DNA of 64,000 nt, taken from contig NZ_FOFO01000014.1 in NCBI RefSeq assembly GCF_900110965.1, positions 19,363-83,362 of the forward strand, written 5' to 3'. The stretch's first letter is position 1, and every line of letters starts with the position of its first letter. The DNA is from Ectothiorhodospira magna (lineage in GTDB: Bacteria > Pseudomonadota > Gammaproteobacteria > Ectothiorhodospirales > Ectothiorhodospiraceae). The position numbers and the translations under genes were made by a program. Shown here one piece after another: positions 1 through 7,997 of this stretch. The notes under the pieces are model-generated. The model was not told where the DNA came from and ran no database searches. It was given only the letters and a program-made list of their open reading frames with translations.

Positions 1-2
1 CA

Positions 3-1313
3 TCACTTCACCCTCCGCAGCCGACCGGCCCCGGCCTGGGGTTGGGGGATGCCTGCCTCATCCAACACCCACGCCTCGATCTTGGTGTGCCACTGGCGCA
101 ACAGGTCCAGGGGGCGGCGGCGGTAATGCTTCTCCGCAATGGCCGATGGCTTGTGCCCCTGTATCTGGGCCACGACACCCACGGGGCACTCCACCCACTC
201 GGACAGGGTGCCGAAGGATCGGCGCAGCCCGTGAAGGGTGACGTGGGGCAGCCCGGCGGCTTTCAGGGCGCGATTGTGGGCGTGGTTGCCCTCGGGCATG
301 CGGCCTGATTCGCTGCTGGTGCTGGAGAACACCCACTGATTCCGGCGGGGCAAGGCATCCAGCAGGGCGCCCACGGCGGGTGTCAGGGGTATGACCCGCG
401 CCCCCTCCACCTTGTCCTTGATGGTCAGGGACAGCCACTGAAAATCCACGTCCTCCCATCGCAGGTTTGCCAGTTCCTGGGCGCGGCTCCCGGTCAGCAG
501 CAGGGCTTGAAGGTAGGCGGCATGGACCGGATAGGGCAGCTCCCGCACAGCCTTGAACCACGGGGCCAGTTGCTCCCGTTGAAGGCAATCATCCTTGGCT
601 CTGGGCTTGGGCACGGATCGGCGCACGGTCTTGGTCAGCAGGGCGGCAGGGTCCACCAGCCCCCGGTATTCCGGTTGTTCGGCGGCCCAGTTGAGGAACG
701 TCCGCAGCAGACGGAACCCACGGGCGGCCACGGCGGGGCGGGTGGCCTTCTCCCGCACCAGCCATGATTCCAGGCGTTCGGGGGTCAGGTCCGCCAGGCG
801 CTCATCCCGCAGGGGGTACAGGGCACCAGCCTTGGTTTTCCTCGGGGACCGCTTGCGGGCCTGTCCGGGGGCGGTCATCGCCCGGTCGTGATCTTCCCGG
901 TGGGATTCGCTCCAGTCGGCTTTCCGGGCTTCCACGTAGGCGTCCCAGGCATCCCCCAGGGTGACAACGGCCCGGGCCTGCTCCTGCCGGGCCTGATCCG
1001 CCTCGGCCTTGCGCTGGGCCTTCTCCTGCCGGGGGTCGATGCCCTGATCCACCAGGGCGCTCAGGCGCTTGGCCTCGGCCCGTGCTTCCGCCAGGGTCCA
1101 TGTCTCCCGGTCCCCGATGCTCAGGCGGATGGTCTGGCCTCCCAGTTTGCGCTGAAACACGTAGGACACGGCCCCGGTGTCCCGGACACGTAGCCCAAGG
1201 CCCGGCTGGTGCGAGTCCCACAGGTAGGCGCTCCGCTTGCCCTGGGGGCAGGTGAAGGCGGTCACGCGGGCATGGGTGAAGTTCAGGCGGGTGGTAGAAT
1301 CGCGGGTAGCCAT
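3..1313 (-). CDS. Tyrosine recombinase / integrase (DUF4102 type)
   Basis: Site-specific tyrosine recombinase of the P4/prophage integrase type, which would insert and excise an element at a tRNA gene. An N-terminal arm-type DNA-binding domain (about residues 10-95) is followed by a charged linker, a core-binding domain (about 115-230) and a catalytic domain (240-420). The catalytic set is visible: Arg277 in GSRAQEL, His361 and Arg364 in HGLRRSF, His387 in GHK and Tyr397 in EKHYRR. I chose the ATG at 1313 because a strong AAAGGAGG lies 6 bases before it; the TTG two codons upstream is too close to that site. The gene is intact, about 436 aa. It points away from the tRNA fragment at 1545-1592, so the element it serves lies mostly to the left of the window. 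Confidence 0.93.
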   Translation of the reverse strand: MATRDSTTRLNFTHARVTAFTCPQGKRSAYLWDSHQPGLGLRVRDTGAVSYVFQRKLGGQTIRLSIGDRETWTLAEARAEAKRLSALVDQGIDPRQEKAQRKAEADQARQEQARAVVTLGDAWDAYVEARKADWSESHREDHDRAMTAPGQARKRSPRKTKAGALYPLRDERLADLTPERLESWLVREKATRPAVAARGFRLLRTFLNWAAEQPEYRGLVDPAALLTKTVRRSVPKPRAKDDCLQREQLAPWFKAVRELPYPVHAAYLQALLLTGSRAQELANLRWEDVDFQWLSLTIKDKVEGARVIPLTPAVGALLDALPRRNQWVFSSTSSESGRMPEGNHAHNRALKAAGLPHVTLHGLRRSFGTLSEWVECPVGVVAQIQGHKPSAIAEKHYRRRPLDLLRQWHTKIEAWVLDEAGIPQPQAGAGRLRRVK

Positions 1314-1385
1314 TGGCAACCTCCTTTCCAGGTCTGCCGGTGGTCAGGGCCTCGGGGGTGTTCGCGCACCCTCGGGGCCTGTTTC

Positions 1386-1429
1386 GTTGGGTGCCCTGGG
1401 CACCCTGGGGCACCACTGGGGCACCCAAC
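1386..1429. repeat. Four phased GGGYRCCC-type repeats upstream of the integrase
   Basis: Four copies of an 8-bp unit begin at 1389, 1398, 1408 and 1419, spaced 9-11 bp (about one helical turn). They read GGGTGCCC, GGGCACCC, GGGCACCA and GGGCACCC. The outer copies extend into 11-bp inverted arms (1386-1396 and 1419-1429). The block lies between the integrase start and the tRNA fragment, where arm-type integrase or excisionase sites and the int operator are normally found. Function is inferred from position only. Confidence 0.5.
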
Positions 1430-1544
1430 AACGACAGAATAGGCTAATTATTCCGCATTATCAATGTGGGGTATTTTCAGGCATGCCGTTGAATATGAAG
1501 CGTTTTTGTAATCTGGCATAATGCCTGCTAACGGTCTACTGACC

Positions 1545-1592
1545 GGACTCATAATCCCTTGGTCGTCGGTTCGAGTCCGACCGGGCCCACCA
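1545..1592 (+). other. 3' tRNA(CAU) gene fragment, probable attachment site
   Basis: The sequence runs from the anticodon stem (GGACTCATAATCCC, anticodon CAT) through a normal variable loop, a T arm containing GGTTCGAGTCC, and a GGGCCC acceptor strand with encoded ACCA. The 5' half is missing: the sequence before 1545 does not pair with GGGCCC and contains no D arm. The anticodon-loop context resembles tRNA-Ile2 (CAU, lysidine-modified) or elongator tRNA-Met. A 3' half-tRNA beside a tyrosine recombinase is the classic att duplication left by tRNA-targeted integration. The complete tRNA should sit at the other end of the element, outside the window. Confidence 0.8.
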
Positions 1593-1599
1593 TGTAAAC

Positions 1600-3027
1600 T
1601 CAAGGCTTTAAATTATCCACCCGGTGATCCCGCGGTCGGTGGGCTGGGTCGATCCATGGGTCCTGGGATTCCAATGAGGCCATGCCGTCCCGCTCTGCTT
1701 CCACCTGGGGGATGGTCATGCCCGGAGCCTTGGCACGGACGTAGAAGCTGGCCAGCATCATCAGGATGTTGATGACCCCCACCAGAACAAAGGGAGCACG
1801 AGGATCGATGTGGTCAAACAGACGGCCACCGATCATCATGATCAGCAGGATACCCAGGGCGCCGCTGATATTGAATACCGCCAGTACCGAACCACGGGTG
1901 GCCTTGGGGGCTTCCTGACCAATGAGGGACTGACCACCCAAAAATACGCTCATCTGGCCGATACCCAACAGCACGAAAAAGAACCAGGTGGTGCCACCTC
2001 CCAGGGGATTGTCCATGAAGATCACCGCCAGGTTGCCCAGGGCCGCCAGACCCATGCAGACACCAAGCGCAGTGACCCGGTTGAGACGATCCACCAGCGG
2101 TCCCAGCAGCGGCGCCGAAAGCAGGGCCGCCACCTGGGTAATGACGAAAATGAGGGTGGCCTGCTTGATGGCCTCGGGTGAACTCATGCCCATGCCAATG
2201 CCTATTGTGGTCCCCCAAAGCACAATGAAAGCAGCATTGATGGACTGGTCACCCCGGGCAATGAAGGCCGCACCATAGGCCAGCAGGATGCGCGGATTAC
2301 GGGCCTCGGTCACTCCGGTGACCAGCAGCTTGCGTACCGGCGGTCGAGCCTCCCGAATAGGGGGTACCCCACCCTTGAGACCAAAGCCGATGATGATGGC
2401 GGAGACCACCGCCAGCCCGGCCACCAACAGATGGGTGTACAGGCCCGCATCGGTGCCGCTGACCCCTCGGTCGGTGAATACCTCCGGCAACATCCCGAAC
2501 ATCTGGCCGATCATCACGATCCCCAGGCCGTTGAGCATGCCGATGATGGCCACCAGCTTGCCCCTGGAACGCTCCGCCGGATAATCCGCCAGCACCGTGG
2601 ACAAGGCACCAGCAACAGCAACAATACCCATGGCATAGATGACCCGATACAAAAACAGGTCGTCACTGGACCCCGCCAGGGGATAGAGCACATAGGTGGC
2701 CGCCAGCAACATGAAGCCGGCAATGAAAATGGGTCTTCGACCGATGCGATCAATAAGAATCCCCACCGGAATGAACAGCAGCAGGGCCACCACCTCGGTC
2801 CAGAACACCAGATTCCCCGTGAGGGTGCCCTGCTGGTCCAGGGGGATGTTCAGGTGCTCGTTGAGGATGTAGGTCTGACCAATGGTGATGAACACCAGCA
2901 AACCGATGGAAACAAAACCACCATAGAAGAAGGTCCAGCCGTGGAGGGGCAAAATGCCCGGCGCCAGGTAGATGGGACCAATCCGGTGGGTTTTCACCGT
3001 GGAAGCTGGGGGGCTGGTCTGGGTCAT
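1600..3027 (-). CDS. Major facilitator superfamily transporter
   Basis: A 475-aa polytopic inner-membrane protein with about 12 hydrophobic segments split by a central cytoplasmic loop near residues 215-240, as in MFS secondary transporters. The loop between helices 2 and 3 carries the MFS signature form GILIDRIGRRP (about residues 88-98). A weaker copy, GPLVDRLNRV, occurs in the second half. The substrate cannot be predicted. The gene is last in a minus-strand set with sohB (23-bp gap) and the hydrolase. Its stop codon lies 7 bp from the tRNA fragment, so it marks the first resident chromosomal gene beyond the integrated element. Confidence 0.85.
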   Translation of the reverse strand: MTQTSPPASTVKTHRIGPIYLAPGILPLHGWTFFYGGFVSIGLLVFITIGQTYILNEHLNIPLDQQGTLTGNLVFWTEVVALLLFIPVGILIDRIGRRPIFIAGFMLLAATYVLYPLAGSSDDLFLYRVIYAMGIVAVAGALSTVLADYPAERSRGKLVAIIGMLNGLGIVMIGQMFGMLPEVFTDRGVSGTDAGLYTHLLVAGLAVVSAIIIGFGLKGGVPPIREARPPVRKLLVTGVTEARNPRILLAYGAAFIARGDQSINAAFIVLWGTTIGIGMGMSSPEAIKQATLIFVITQVAALLSAPLLGPLVDRLNRVTALGVCMGLAALGNLAVIFMDNPLGGGTTWFFFVLLGIGQMSVFLGGQSLIGQEAPKATRGSVLAVFNISGALGILLIMMIGGRLFDHIDPRAPFVLVGVINILMMLASFYVRAKAPGMTIPQVEAERDGMASLESQDPWIDPAHRPRDHRVDNLKP

Positions 3028-3050
3028 GGGTGCATTGAAAAATTGGAGGC

Positions 3051-4064
3051 TCAGGTTCTGCCGAGAAGCCGCATCACACGGTCCAGCACGCCGTCCACGG
3101 CGCCACTGAAGCGTTTGCCCAGGGGCTGCTTGCGGCAGTAGGTGACTTCATACAGATCGAACTTTCTGGACAGACCCATGAGTTCGTCGTCACTGGTACC
3201 CAGGGCGTCGATCAGATTCAGGGGCAGGGCCTGCTCCCCGTACCAGTATTCACCGGTGGCCACCCTGTCCAGGTCCAACTGGGACCGGTAACGGCCCAGG
3301 AATACCTTGAACAGGGCATGGACCTCGTCCAGCTCCTGCTGGAACTTGGCCCGACCCTCCGGAGTATTCTGACCCAGAACCGTGAGGGTGCGCTTGTATT
3401 CGCCGGCAGTGAGCAGTTCCACGTCCACCTCCCGACGCTTGAGCCAGCGATGCAGGTTGGGCAACTGGGCCACCACACCGATGGAGCCGACGATGGCGAA
3501 GGGCGCGGCGACGATGCGGTGGGCCACCGCCGCCATCAGGTAGCCGCCGCTGGCGGCCACCCGGTCCACGGTGACGGTAAGATGCAGTCCCGCGTCCCGC
3601 AACCGGATCAACTGGGAAGCCGCCAGGCCATAATGGGGCACCATGCCGCCGCTGCTCTCCAGGCAAATCACCACCTGATCCAGATCCTTGCGGGCCTGGG
3701 TCAGGATGGCAGAGACCTCTTCCCGCAGGTTATCCACCCGGGAGGCGCGAATGTCGCCCTGAAAACGCAGCACGAAAACCCGGCTGCGATCCGGGTCCGG
3801 CGGCGGAGCAGGTGGGTTGTCCTCCGATTTGCGACCCAGCCGCTTGAGGCGCTGCCCCAGGGTGCGGGGTGTCTTGAGATGCTCCCCCAGGGCCTTTTCC
3901 ATGTCCCGGTAGCGCTGGTTGAGATGCCGGATGTTCAGGTTTTCCTGACCACGTTCCCGGGATCCGCTGGCGGCAGCAGTGATGCTCCCCAGCAGAATCA
4001 GTGCGGCCACCAGAAAGGTGACCGCCTTGGCCAGAAACAGGCCGTATTCGTACAGAAATTCCAT
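3051..4064 (-). CDS. sohB: S49-family inner-membrane serine protease SohB
   Basis: Membrane-anchored serine protease of the signal-peptide-peptidase (S49) family, thought to degrade peptides at the periplasmic face. An N-terminal hydrophobic segment (about residues 8-30) is followed by a coiled, basic stretch, and then the ClpP-like fold from about residue 95. The Ser/Lys dyad is visible: Ser172 in VAASGGYLM and Lys224 in GEYKRTLT. The acidic-aromatic region and the 337-aa length match SohB rather than SppA, which is about twice as long. The start is 6 bp after the stop of the upstream hydrolase gene, so the two are probably co-transcribed. Confidence 0.92.
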   Translation of the reverse strand: MEFLYEYGLFLAKAVTFLVAALILLGSITAAASGSRERGQENLNIRHLNQRYRDMEKALGEHLKTPRTLGQRLKRLGRKSEDNPPAPPPDPDRSRVFVLRFQGDIRASRVDNLREEVSAILTQARKDLDQVVICLESSGGMVPHYGLAASQLIRLRDAGLHLTVTVDRVAASGGYLMAAVAHRIVAAPFAIVGSIGVVAQLPNLHRWLKRREVDVELLTAGEYKRTLTVLGQNTPEGRAKFQQELDEVHALFKVFLGRYRSQLDLDRVATGEYWYGEQALPLNLIDALGTSDDELMGLSRKFDLYEVTYCRKQPLGKRFSGAVDGVLDRVMRLLGRT

Positions 4065-4070
4065 CCTTGA

Positions 4071-5078
4071 TCAGCCTTCCTGCCGGTCACCTGCGGCCTG
4101 GGCCACAAAGCTGTCGTAATGCTGCATGAATTCCTCGGGCAATTCATAAAATGGCAGGGCGCCAGTGGGCAGTTCCTGTACCCGCCAGTTGGACAGGCGC
4201 TCCACCACGGCCTTGCCCCGATAATCGACGAAATCCCCTCGCTCGCCATGACACATGAAGACCGGCAGATTCAGGGATTCGTAGATCCGGGTGATGTCCT
4301 TGCTAAACAGGTTGCCGGCAAGGAAATGGTAGGGGGCATGGCGGGCACCCGGCTGGCGGGTGGTGGCCACGCTGTATTCCAGCAAGCCCAGGTCGATGCG
4401 CCGGGAACCCCAGGCCTTGTTGAGGAAATAACGGATCACACTGCGCTTGGTCAGGGCATTGAACAGGCCCCGGTTCCAGGGACCACGGGTGAGCAGGCTA
4501 TGCATCCAGGGCATGCCCCGGGTGCTTTCCGGAGGACCATCCAGGCGTCCGGTACCACGAAAACCGGTGGGGCTGACCAGGGCTACGGTACGAAAATCCG
4601 CAGCGGATTCATGGGCCGCCCGGGCCAGAAATTCCGATCCCAGAGACAGGGCAATGGCATCAATGGGACCCTCTCCCATCAAGCGGCGGATTTCTTCCAC
4701 CATGGCATGCACCGCATCGGTCATCAGGCGGGGGGTGTAGTCCCGGTCGCTTCTGTCTGAACCACCAAAACCGGGCAAATCCAGGGCAAAAACAGGGCGC
4801 AGACGGGCGTAATGATCGTACAGGGGTTTCATTTCATAGGCGGAACCGGCGGCATTGACACTGTGGATGAGCAACAGGGGGATGGTGGTCTGCTGATCTT
4901 CACTTCGCTCGGGACCGCCCTGGTAGTAGCAAAGCCGGCCCGCTTTGCTATCAAAGCTGCGCTGTTCTCCCGTCAGGGCTGGGGGCAGGGAAGAGGGCGC
5001 GGCGGGGGCTGTATTGGTGGCATCAGCCGCAACGCTGGCGGCATGGATAAAAGGCTGTGACGTAATCGTCCTGGACAT
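4071..5078 (-). CDS. Alpha/beta-hydrolase fold protein
   Basis: A 335-aa alpha/beta-hydrolase fold protein. The oxyanion-side strand LLLIHSVNAAGSAYEM, the turn LDLPGFGGSD and the nucleophile elbow ALSLGSE (Ser145) are recognisable. A late acidic residue is present in HGERGDFVDY. Two oddities: the elbow has Ala instead of the usual first Gly, and the C-terminal segment where a GxGHxP motif normally brings the catalytic His reads TGALPFYELPEEF, with no His at that position. It may therefore be a divergent or inactive member. I chose the ATG at 5078 because AGGAG lies 8 bases upstream; an upstream in-frame start at 5159 has no such site. It is first in an operon with sohB and the MFS gene. Confidence 0.82.
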   Translation of the reverse strand: MSRTITSQPFIHAASVAADATNTAPAAPSSLPPALTGEQRSFDSKAGRLCYYQGGPERSEDQQTTIPLLLIHSVNAAGSAYEMKPLYDHYARLRPVFALDLPGFGGSDRSDRDYTPRLMTDAVHAMVEEIRRLMGEGPIDAIALSLGSEFLARAAHESAADFRTVALVSPTGFRGTGRLDGPPESTRGMPWMHSLLTRGPWNRGLFNALTKRSVIRYFLNKAWGSRRIDLGLLEYSVATTRQPGARHAPYHFLAGNLFSKDITRIYESLNLPVFMCHGERGDFVDYRGKAVVERLSNWRVQELPTGALPFYELPEEFMQHYDSFVAQAAGDRQEG

Positions 5079-5318
5079 GGAGGCAACTCCTGACGGTATG
5101 TTAAAAAATGAAAGGGCGATCCGGCGCCCATAGACGGTATGCAGCTTGGCAGTATCCACGGGTGCTCACGGTTTCTCAAGCAACCGGCGACAAAATTCCG
5201 AAGCCGTCTATAATTTTACCGTTATGATAGGTTTTGCAGTGACCGCCTACCGCCCCAAAAGCGGGTGGTTCCCGGATCAGCCGCCCACGGGCCCATTTAT
5301 CCATCAGGAGGCTTGTTT

Positions 5319-5762
5319 ATGCACCGTCATTTTCCCCATGTCGTGATTGTCCTGACATGTCTGGCCCTGCTGACTGTGGGTACGGCACAGGCCGATCTGG
5401 GTCGGGTTGCCTCCCCGGAAGGGGCCGTGGTTTATTTCATCAGTCCAGCCGATGGCGAGACTGTCAGTTCCCCTGTCACCGTGCGCATGGGATTGCGGGG
5501 TGCCGGTGTGGCGCCGGCAGGGATCAATCGCCCCAATACCGGCCATCATCACCTGCTGGTCAACAAGGACCTGGCCGATGTGAACCTGGATCTGCCCCTG
5601 CCCTTCACCGACCATACCCTGCATTTTGGCGGCGGCCAGACCGAGGCGGAGGTGAATCTGCCCCCAGGCCAACATACCTTGCAACTGCTGTTCATGGACT
5701 ATCGTCACGCCAGTTTTGATCCACCGGTGGCCTCTGAACGGATTACAGTGACTGTGGAATAA
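5319..5762 (+). CDS. Exported DUF4399 protein
   Basis: A 147-aa protein beginning with a clear Sec signal peptide (hydrophobic core [14 protein letters not shown], cleavage after AQA near residue 25). The mature part holds a DUF4399-type immunoglobulin-like domain with the histidine-rich motif NTGHHHLLV and a second His/Asp cluster near [11 protein letters not shown] and LLFMDYRH. Function is unknown; proteins of this family are periplasmic or lipid-exported and often near redox genes. The ATG at 5319 follows CAGGAGG at 5306-5312. It is divergent from the hydrolase operon, sharing a 240-bp upstream region that contains a TATAAT hexamer at 5209-5214. Confidence 0.8.
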   Translation: MHRHFPHVVIVLTCLALLTVGTAQADLGRVASPEGAVVYFISPADGETVSSPVTVRMGLRGAGVAPAGINRPNTGHHHLLVNKDLADVNLDLPLPFTDHTLHFGGGQTEAEVNLPPGQHTLQLLFMDYRHASFDPPVASERITVTVE

Positions 5763-5863
5763 GCATAAACCTGGATGGTTCTGATAGTATAACCGTCAGC
5801 AAGGCGCCACGCCCCACAGGGGCAGATCACAACAAGTACAGGCAAAACACCTCCCCTTCCAGG

Positions 5864-5891
5864 GGGAACCCGGAAGATTTGGCGGGTTCCC
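5864..5891 (+). promoter_or_regulatory. Perfect 9-bp hairpin in the fbp leader
   Basis: GGGAACCCG (5864-5872) pairs with CGGGTTCCC (5883-5891) around a 10-nt loop. No T-run follows on either strand, so it is not a standard terminator. It lies 102 bp downstream of the DUF4399 stop and 68 bp before the fbp start. It could be a 3' stabilising hairpin of the upstream gene, an operator, or a leader structure of fbp. Confidence 0.4.
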
Positions 5892-5959
5892 TCTGGGGCG
5901 GGGATCAGGGTTTTAGCTGCGCCAGACGGCTTTTACACCACCCAAAGGGAACACCATCC

Positions 5960-6970
5960 ATGCATATCGGTACCACGCTGACCAATTTCATCATCGAAAC
6001 CCAGCGCCAGTTCGAGGGGGCCACCGGTGAGTTCACCGGCCTTTTGAACGATATCGCGGTCGCCTGCAAGAAAATCTCCGACCTTGTGAACAAGGGCGAT
6101 CTGGTGGGGGTACTGGGCACCGCCGGGTCCGAGAATATCCAGGGAGAACAACAGAAAAAACTGGATATCATTTCCAACGAAATTTTTATCGAGGCCCTGG
6201 CCCATAACGGCCATGTGGCAGCCCTGGCCTCCGAAGAAATGGACGAGGTGCATCACCTGTCGGATCATGCGCCCAGAGGCAAGTATCTGGTGCTGTTTGA
6301 TCCTCTGGACGGCTCTTCCAATATCGACGTCAATGTCTCGGTCGGTACGATTTTTTCCATCCTCAAGGCCCCGCCAGGGGTAAAAAATCCGGTCCGGGAG
6401 GACTTTCTCAAACCCGGCACCGAGCAGGTGGCCGCCGGGTACTGTCTCTATGGCCCTTCCACCATGATGGTGCTGACCACCGGACGGGGCACCAACATGT
6501 TCACCCTGGATCGGGATTTTGGTGAGTTCCTGCTCACCCATTCCAATGTACAGATCCCGGAAGATACCCAGGAATTTGCCATCAATACCTCCAACATGCG
6601 CTTCTGGGAACCGCCGGTGAAGCGTTATATTGACGAATGTCTGGCGGGGCGGGATGGCCCCAGGGGCAAGGATTTCAACATGCGCTGGATTGCCTCCATG
6701 GTGGCCGAGGTGCATCGCATCCTCACCCGGGGTGGCATCTTCATGTACCCCATGGATACCAAGATTCAGGCCAAGGGGCAGGGTGGCAAACTGCGCCTGA
6801 TGTATGAGGCCAATCCCATGGGCTTCATCATCGAACAGGCCGGCGGTGCCGCCACCACGGGACGGGCACGGATCATGTCCCTGAATCCCGAAGATATTCA
6901 CCAGCGGGTGCCGGTGGTGCTGGGATCTCGCAACGAGGTGGAGCGAATCACCCGCTATCATCACGGATAA
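5960..6970 (+). CDS. fbp: Fructose-1,6-bisphosphatase class I
   Basis: Hydrolyses fructose-1,6-bisphosphate to fructose-6-phosphate, the committed step of gluconeogenesis and also a Calvin-cycle step in autotrophs. The 336-aa protein has the class I metal-binding signatures: SEEMDE (about residues 91-96) and [13 protein letters not shown] (Asp114 to about 126). Near the C-terminus it has the sugar-phosphate loop [14 protein letters not shown]. Length matches the family. The ATG at 5960 follows AAAGGGA; an in-frame start 27 codons upstream would add a non-homologous leader. It stands alone upstream of gmk, 80 bp apart. Confidence 0.96.
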   Translation: MHIGTTLTNFIIETQRQFEGATGEFTGLLNDIAVACKKISDLVNKGDLVGVLGTAGSENIQGEQQKKLDIISNEIFIEALAHNGHVAALASEEMDEVHHLSDHAPRGKYLVLFDPLDGSSNIDVNVSVGTIFSILKAPPGVKNPVREDFLKPGTEQVAAGYCLYGPSTMMVLTTGRGTNMFTLDRDFGEFLLTHSNVQIPEDTQEFAINTSNMRFWEPPVKRYIDECLAGRDGPRGKDFNMRWIASMVAEVHRILTRGGIFMYPMDTKIQAKGQGGKLRLMYEANPMGFIIEQAGGAATTGRARIMSLNPEDIHQRVPVVLGSRNEVERITRYHHG

Positions 6971-7017
6971 CGGGGCGTCGGACAGGCTGCACCCGGCGGC
7001 GCCTTGGGTTACTCTAA

Positions 7018-7683
<666 letters not shown>

Positions 7684-7725
7684 TATTGACCGCTTTCCGC
7701 CGTTTTTTCAGGAGTATTGCCAGCC

Positions 7726-7986
7726 ATGGCACGAGTGACCGTAGAAGATTGCCTCGATAATGTGGAAAACCGTTTCCATCTGGTTCTGGTGGCGGCCAAA
7801 CGCGCCCGTCAACTGGCCGGGGGCACCGAACCCCAGGTGGAATGGGAAAATGACAAGCCCACCGTGGTGGCCCTGCGGGAAATTGCCGCCGGCCTGATAG
7901 GACCAGAAGTGCTCGATGACGTGGTCGCCCGCGACCATGCCGGTAAATCCCGCATCAGCGATGAGGAGGTCAGCTCGGAGATCTAG
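7726..7986 (+). CDS. rpoZ: RNA polymerase omega subunit
   Basis: Small RNA polymerase subunit that aids assembly of the beta' subunit and forms part of a ppGpp site. The 86-aa protein starts [17 protein letters not shown] and has the conserved helix [14 protein letters not shown] and the segment [13 protein letters not shown]. The ATG at 7726 lies 11 bases from AGGAG (7710-7714). A TTG at 7717 is too close to that site to be the start. It sits between gmk (42 bp) and spoT (11 bp). Confidence 0.96.
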   Translation: MARVTVEDCLDNVENRFHLVLVAAKRARQLAGGTEPQVEWENDKPTVVALREIAAGLIGPEVLDDVVARDHAGKSRISDEEVSSEI

Positions 7987-7997
7987 TCCGGCGTGGT

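Noticed and set aside
1516..1592. A complete tRNA gene at the boundary.
   Set aside because: The 5' acceptor strand and D arm are absent; only the 3' 48 bases fit the tRNA.
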